DNA of 8,897 nt. Source: Comamonadaceae bacterium (GTDB lineage: Bacteria > Pseudomonadota > Gammaproteobacteria > Burkholderiales > Burkholderiaceae_C). A program made the position numbers and the translations under genes. This document shows positions 5,395 to 8,897 of this stretch, in pieces. Each line of letters opens with the position of its first letter. Positions within the stretch are counted from its first letter, which is position 1. The notes beneath the pieces are model-generated. The model had not been told where the DNA came from. It made no database searches and saw only the letters and a program-made list of their open reading frames with translations. The DNA is taken from contig JAIXYA010000109.1 in assembly GCA_027490485.1 (NCBI GenBank), positions 1-8,897 on the forward strand, given 5' to 3'.

Positions 5395-6402
5395 ATGGGT
5401 ACTCCCCATCATTTAAAGCACAACCCGCCCATGCGACAACTTGGCGGTCGTGTTCATGCCTTGAAGACATTCCACAGTTTTCTCAATGCCCGCAGTATGG
5501 GCTACCGAGGTGGTATTTCATCTCCGTTGTCTGCACCCGATGCATGTTCTAGGTTGTCCGCCTACTTAAGCTATGGCTGCATCAGCATGCGAGAAGTGGT
5601 GCAGCAAACACGTGCTCACATGGCAGAGATGCCGCAGCAGGCAAGTAGGCACCGAGCAGGCTTGGCAGCTTTCACAAGTCGCCTCTACTGGCATTGCCAT
5701 TTCATCCAAAAACTCGAGAGTGAACCTGAAATCGAATGGCGAAATATGCACCAAGGGTATGACGATCTTCGCGAGCATGACTTCAACGTTGAATACTTCG
5801 AAGCCCTTAAAGAAGCCCGCACAGGTTGGCCCATGGTGGACGCCTGCGTCACCATGCTGAGAGAAACAGGATGGCTGAACTTTCGCATGCGAGCGATGCT
5901 GGTTTCGGTTGCAGCCTATCCCTTATGGCTGCATTGGCGTCCCGTTGGGGAATGGTTGGCAACACAGTTTTTGGACTATGAACCAGGCATTCACTGGAGC
6001 CAATTGCAAATGCAGTCAGGCACAACAGGGATCAATACCACCCGGGTGTACAACCCTATCAAGCAAGCCCAAGACCATGATCCTTATGGAAAATTCGTCA
6101 GGCGATGGCTGCCCTACATGCGCCCTGTTCCAGACAGTTGGCTGTTTGAACCCTGGCTGATGCCCGATCAACAAAAAAACAAGCTTGGCCTCAGTTGTCA
6201 CATCACTGAACCCCTCGTCGATTTGGCTTCTGCCACGCGTGAATCAAAACAACGCCTGCACGCCAGACGAAAACAACCAGATACCATCGACGGCAAAAAA
6301 GCTGTCATCGATAAACATGCTTCTCGCAAATCCATGCCGTCACGTCAAAAAACAAGTTCTACAAAAAGGCTTAACCAAAGTCAGCTTGGCTTTGACTTTT
6401 AG
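5395..6402 (+). CDS. Photolyase/cryptochrome C-terminal FAD-binding domain protein
   Basis: The fragment has 335 residues counted from the ATG after the interrupting TGA. It carries the FAD-binding core of photolyases and cryptochromes: ISSPLSAPDACSRLSAYL at 41-58, TGWPMVDACV at 143-152, TGWLNFRMRAM at 158-168, FLDYEPGIHWSQLQMQSG at 192-209, and NTTRVYNPIKQAQDHDP at 214-230. Asn220 in YNP sits where the Asn near flavin N5 is found in photolyases. PYGKFVRRWLP follows. From about 280 onward there is a Lys/Arg-rich, probably disordered tail ending QLGFDF. Photolyases repair UV pyrimidine dimers using blue light, and cryptochromes signal; the sequence alone does not decide which. The domain has no antenna region of its own, which is encoded in the separate upstream frame. 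It is the last gene of the plus-strand run. Confidence 0.85.
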   Translation: MGTPHHLKHNPPMRQLGGRVHALKTFHSFLNARSMGYRGGISSPLSAPDACSRLSAYLSYGCISMREVVQQTRAHMAEMPQQASRHRAGLAAFTSRLYWHCHFIQKLESEPEIEWRNMHQGYDDLREHDFNVEYFEALKEARTGWPMVDACVTMLRETGWLNFRMRAMLVSVAAYPLWLHWRPVGEWLATQFLDYEPGIHWSQLQMQSGTTGINTTRVYNPIKQAQDHDPYGKFVRRWLPYMRPVPDSWLFEPWLMPDQQKNKLGLSCHITEPLVDLASATRESKQRLHARRKQPDTIDGKKAVIDKHASRKSMPSRQKTSSTKRLNQSQLGFDF

Positions 6403-6496
6403 GGGTTACCTAGAAAGAGTTTGAACATCCAAATTTCATGCTGATGAATATGCCCATGGGTGCTAAATGGGTGTTTGATGACAGAAGTTCTTGGCC
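6403..6496. other. Convergent intergenic gap, no clear terminator
   Basis: These 94 bases separate the photolyase C-terminal gene (plus) from the LON-domain gene (minus). The only dyads I see are CCCATGGG and a 5-bp CCCAT/ATGGG pairing with a long loop and no following T-run. I do not call a terminator. Confidence 0.5.
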
Positions 6497-7129
6497 CTAT
6501 GTATCAGCCCCGTTCGATTGGGATGCATCACCATCCTGACCCATCAATGAGTCAATTGTCTGTAATCTCTTGAGTGGATCAAGTTCGGATAAGAGTTGGA
6601 CCTTCAACTCTGTGCTGATATTTAAAGCTTCAGCATATCGATTGGCCACCCAGCCGCACTGGTCTAAGAGATAGGGTTGCAAGATAGGCAGTCTATTAAG
6701 CTGTCCCTGTTTTTGAGCACTTGCGATGATTTTGCCTAAACGACCAGCATGGTGCTCTAGATATGCAGGTATTTCAACTTCTGAGTCTTGGGCAAGGATG
6801 GAAATATCGCCCTGCCAAACGCCAAAAGGTCCAGGCTGAGTGTCATTCAACTCAAAGCGAAGTCCCCCTTGACAAATGACTCGGAATAAATTGGGTTGTA
6901 CCTGTTCAAACTCACGAATATGTGCATGGCACCCATAGGCATGCAACATAGGTGTCTCTCCAGGCACTTGGACCTCGCTGCCTTTTTTCAACCACACCAC
7001 ACCAAAGGGCAGTTGCTGCTGGTGGCAACGTTTGATCAAGTCAAGATACCTAACCTCAAAAATTTGAAGCGACAGCATGCCATCGGGAAACAACCCATGT
7101 GAGAGAGGAAAAAGAGGAATTGGATGCAT
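6497..7129 (-). CDS. LON peptidase substrate-binding-domain protein (stand-alone, no protease)
   Basis: The protein has 210 residues, the usual length for stand-alone LON N-terminal-domain proteins. It opens IPLFPLSHGLFPDGMLSLQIFEVRYLDL, split here as IPLFPLSHGLFPDG and LSLQIFEVRYLDL, which match the PLFPL, LFPGG and IFE-RY motifs of the domain. PFGVVWLKKG and the YGCHAHI, FRVICQG, RFEL strand pattern follow, then a helical C-terminal half. There is no ATPase or Ser-Lys protease domain, so it cannot degrade proteins itself. Such proteins are generally thought to bind substrates or partners, but their role is unsettled. The ATG at 7129 lacks a strong ribosome binding site. The gene is divergent from the DUF427 gene at 7258 and convergent with the photolyase gene. 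Confidence 0.9.
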   Translation of the reverse strand: MHPIPLFPLSHGLFPDGMLSLQIFEVRYLDLIKRCHQQQLPFGVVWLKKGSEVQVPGETPMLHAYGCHAHIREFEQVQPNLFRVICQGGLRFELNDTQPGPFGVWQGDISILAQDSEVEIPAYLEHHAGRLGKIIASAQKQGQLNRLPILQPYLLDQCGWVANRYAEALNISTELKVQLLSELDPLKRLQTIDSLMGQDGDASQSNGADT

Positions 7130-7257
7130 GGTGAAATCTGTCTTGAGGTTCTAATCCGTGAATGATCAAATGACTGGCCTTATAGTCTAGCCAATGCATA
7201 TCTTTATAACGTCACAGCAATGGATAACCTCAGTCTGCAAAAGAGGTCGAGATCAGC
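7130..7257. promoter_or_regulatory. Divergent intergenic region presumed to hold two promoters
   Basis: These 128 bases separate the LON-domain gene from the plus-strand DUF427 gene, so both promoters should lie here. On the minus strand, GACTATAAGG contains a -10-like TATAAG without a good -35. On the plus strand I see only weak matches. AGAGG, ending about 12 bases before the ATG at 7258, is a poorly spaced ribosome binding site. No clear operator dyad is visible. Confidence 0.3.
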
Positions 7258-7809
7258 ATGGATGATCCAGATTTGTTGGCGCTAGCCCGTGCTCAATGGC
7301 GATGGCGAGGAAAGGATCGTCCACCGTTTGCGCAAGTCCCTGCGCAAGGGCAACTTTCAGTTTGGGATTTTCCACGTCCACCTGAACTGGTACGCGATAA
7401 GCGAGAAATTCTGGTGTTCTGGGAAAAGACCTTGGTGGCTCAAACCCGTGGCGCCTGGGCGATTAGAGAGACCGCACACCCGCCTACCTTTTATCTTCCG
7501 ATGTCAGACGTTAAGAATGGCCTTTTGCGGCCTGCAGGACGCGGTTCATTTTGCGAGTGGAAAGGCCCTGCGCTTTATTGGGATCTGATGGATGGCGAGC
7601 GTCGATTGCCACAGGTTGCTTGGAGCTATCCGAAGCCATTGGCCGGAGCAGAACCTCTGGCTGATTGCATTGCCTTTTACGCTCACCATCTTGATTGCAC
7701 AGTCGATGGTGCGCATGTTGTTGCGCAGTCTGGCGGGTTCTATGGGGGGTGGATCACACCTGATCTATCTGGACCATTCAAGGGCGAGCCCAACAGCAGC
7801 CACTGGTAA
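7258..7809 (+). CDS. DUF427 domain-containing protein (183 aa form)
   Basis: The protein has 183 residues. The DUF427 domain lies in the middle: ILVFWEKTLVAQTRGAWAI, then HPPTFYLPMSDV at about 78-89, GSFCEWKGPALYWDL and VAWSYPKPL. The HPPT-Y and FCEWKG motifs are family hallmarks, and the domain is described as an all-beta 'beta-tent' type fold of unknown biochemical role. N- and C-terminal extensions are rich in Pro, Trp and Gly (VVAQSGGFYGGWITPDLSG), as in the longer members of the family. There is no signal peptide, so it is probably cytoplasmic. It converges on a second, shorter DUF427 gene whose stop lies 8 bases away, separated by a possible shared terminator. Confidence 0.88.
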   Translation: MDDPDLLALARAQWRWRGKDRPPFAQVPAQGQLSVWDFPRPPELVRDKREILVFWEKTLVAQTRGAWAIRETAHPPTFYLPMSDVKNGLLRPAGRGSFCEWKGPALYWDLMDGERRLPQVAWSYPKPLAGAEPLADCIAFYAHHLDCTVDGAHVVAQSGGFYGGWITPDLSGPFKGEPNSSHW

Positions 7810-7812
7810 ATC

Positions 7813-7833
7813 CAAAGTCACTCAATGACTTTG
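7813..7833. terminator. Stem-loop between convergent DUF427 genes, possible bidirectional terminator
   Basis: CAAAGTCA (7813-7820), loop CTCAA, and TGACTTTG (7826-7833) make a perfect 8-bp stem. It sits where the two convergent genes end and overlaps the last codons of the minus-strand one. Position suggests a bidirectional terminator. The stem is not GC-rich and neither side has a clean T-run, so this is a moderate call. Confidence 0.5.
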
Positions 7834-8099
7834 ACACCTTTCCAAAAAGCGACACGGCCTTTGATTTCTTCTGCCTGCGGTTTGGGGTCAGCGTAATACC
7901 AGACCGCATCATTGTTTAATTCGCCGTTCACCAGCAGCGACAAATAACTGGCCTGTCCTTTCCATGCGCACATGGTTTTGTGGTTGCTCGGGGACACAAA
8001 GTTTTGGTTCAAGGCTTCTGCGGGAAAGTAGTGGTTGCCTTCAACCAGAACGGTGTCGTTACTTTCCGCAACCACGGTGTCGTTCCAAATAGCTTTCAT
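7818..8099 (-). CDS. DUF427 domain-containing protein (93 aa form), downstream of egtD
   Basis: The protein has 93 residues and is almost only a DUF427 domain: MKAIWNDTVVAESNDTVLVE, GNHYFPAEAL, FVSPSNHKTMCAWKGQASYL and AVWYYADPKPQAEEIKGRVAFW. The CAWKG motif replaces the CEWKG of the convergent paralogue. The frame is open upstream to 8168, but that part overlaps egtD. The ATG at 8099 has AGGAGA seven bases before it and leaves a 17-base gap to the egtD stop, so I chose it. The two genes are very probably co-transcribed. A link to ergothioneine metabolism is suggested only by position; the domain's function is unknown. Confidence 0.88.
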   Translation of the reverse strand: MKAIWNDTVVAESNDTVLVEGNHYFPAEALNQNFVSPSNHKTMCAWKGQASYLSLLVNGELNNDAVWYYADPKPQAEEIKGRVAFWKGVKVIE

Positions 8100-8106
8100 G
8101 ATGAGG

Positions 8107-8112
8107 TCTCCT
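8107..8112 (-). promoter_or_regulatory. Ribosome binding site of the short DUF427 gene
   Basis: The minus strand reads AGGAGA, then seven bases, then ATG at 8099-8097, within the 17-base gap after the egtD stop. It decides between this start and the longer open frame that would overlap egtD. Confidence 0.75.
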
Positions 8113-8116
8113 ATCG

Positions 8117-8897
8117 TTAGGGAATAGTGAGCCAGAATAGGCCAAAGTACTGTTGGGGATCGGTCCAAATTGGACCAGTTTCTAGGCCAGCTGCATGTGC
8201 CGCTTGTTGTACACCAGCTATTGTGAACTTGTGCGAATACTCGGTGTGCAGAGTTTCACCTTGCTCAAACGCATAAGGCACACCGTTCAAATGAACGATC
8301 TGGGATTTCAAGCTGAGCAAATGCATTTCAATTCTTCTCAAAGGCGCATTGTAAAAAGCGCTGTGAGCAAATTGCGTCAGATCAAAATCGCACCCAAGTT
8401 CGCGGTTAGCCCGTGTCAATATGTTGAGATTGAAAGCAGCAGTCACACCTTGCGAATCGTTGTAAGCCGCGTGTAAAACGTCAGGTGACTTGATCAGATC
8501 CACACCCAGCAGCAAAGCCCCGCCGCGCAAGTGTTGGACACAGTTTTGAAAAAAAGTATGGGCTTGTGCAGGTGAAAAATTGCCTATCGTTGAACCAGGA
8601 AAAAAAGCTACGCGCTTGCCTGTGCCAGGCAGCGCAGAAGGCAGATGCCATGGATTGGTGTAGTCAGCCACCACAGGAAGTATCTTGAGTGAGACAAACT
8701 CAGTTTGCAACTCGGCACTGGCTGCTTTCAAATGCGGGCCCGAAATATCCATCGGTACATAGCGTGCAGGGTTTTTCGCCACATTGAGTAAATAACGAAT
8801 TTTTTGCAAAGAACCCGCACCAAACTCGATGATGTCCGGGTTTTCGCCCATGCACGCAGACATATCAGCTGCATGGGATTGCAAAATAGACAACTCC
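8117..8897 (-). CDS. egtD: L-histidine N(alpha)-methyltransferase EgtD, N-terminus beyond window
   Basis: About 259 residues are present, and the frame is still open at the right edge (GAG TTG TCT ATT). Roughly the first 60 residues of the usual 320 or so are missing. EgtD adds three methyl groups from S-adenosylmethionine to the histidine alpha-amino group, giving hercynine, the first step of ergothioneine synthesis. Visible hallmarks are IIEFGAGSLQKIR (the SAM-binding glycine motif), FFPGSTIGNFSPAQA (with the Asn expected to bind histidine), AAYNDSQGVTAAFNLNIL, and LHTEYSHKF, whose Glu and Ser match the histidine-amine-binding pair of the family. The protein therefore looks catalytically intact. 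Its usual partner EgtB would be expected upstream, to the right of the window, but this cannot be seen. A DUF427 gene follows 17 bases downstream. Confidence 0.93.
   Translation of the reverse strand, partial: ELSILQSHAADMSACMGENPDIIEFGAGSLQKIRYLLNVAKNPARYVPMDISGPHLKAASAELQTEFVSLKILPVVADYTNPWHLPSALPGTGKRVAFFPGSTIGNFSPAQAHTFFQNCVQHLRGGALLLGVDLIKSPDVLHAAYNDSQGVTAAFNLNILTRANRELGCDFDLTQFAHSAFYNAPLRRIEMHLLSLKSQIVHLNGVPYAFEQGETLHTEYSHKFTIAGVQQAAHAAGLETGPIWTDPQQYFGLFWLTIP

Noticed and set aside
5392..5409. TGA followed by a short hairpin as a selenocysteine codon with a SECIS element
   Set aside because: The stem is only 5 bp, begins directly at the codon after TGA, and lacks a recognisable SECIS loop. 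The site is a variable linker where selenocysteine has no known role in this family.
6452..6475. CCCAT/ATGGG pairing as a terminator between photolyase and LON-domain genes
   Set aside because: The stem is five base pairs with a long loop and no T-run.
8195..8476. Plus-strand open frame of 93 codons opposite egtD
   Set aside because: It is antisense to a strongly supported egtD reading frame and shows no recognisable features.

Overview
This window looks like chromosomal DNA of a betaproteobacterium, most likely order Burkholderiales and possibly a freshwater Comamonadaceae. That placement is an inference from the gene families: a LON substrate-binding-domain protein, EgtD, DUF427 proteins, and a TIGR03643/DUF3429/photolyase cluster. 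Base composition is moderate and even. I see no tRNA, rRNA, CRISPR array, insertion sequence or phage gene. Coding density is high, and the longest stretch without a gene is about 217 bases (2210-2426).

Left arm (1-2209, minus strand). A gene pair is read leftward. A membrane protein with a periplasmic c-type haem motif (CLGCH) and a HAMP domain is followed, through a 4-base ATGA overlap, by an OafA-type membrane acyltransferase that runs off the left edge. The haem/HAMP protein has no recognisable kinase, cyclase or chemotaxis output domain.

Centre (2427-6402, plus strand). A tightly packed run of six loci starts divergently from the haem/HAMP gene. In order they are: an exported catalase-family protein; a TIGR03643/DUF2805 protein; a 58-residue six-cysteine protein; an unrecognised exported or anchored protein; a DUF3429 membrane protein; and a photolyase/cryptochrome. 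The short gaps and overlaps suggest one transcript with a light and oxidative stress theme. Two features are odd. The catalase-like protein has Gly where the distal catalytic His is expected. The photolyase reading frame is cut by one in-frame TGA in its inter-domain linker, with an ATG directly after it. A perfect 7-bp dyad (2322-2340) lies in the divergent intergenic region and could be an operator.

Right arm (6497-8897). A LON substrate-binding-domain protein (minus) is divergent from a 183-aa DUF427 protein (plus). The latter converges on a short minus-strand operon of egtD (histidine N-alpha-methyltransferase of ergothioneine synthesis, entering from the right edge) and a second, 93-aa DUF427 protein. 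The two DUF427 genes stop 8 bases apart, across an 8-bp stem-loop that may serve as a shared terminator.

The most notable points are the split photolyase, the catalase-like protein without its distal His, the outputless haem/HAMP protein, and the cysteine-rich miniprotein inside the stress operon.
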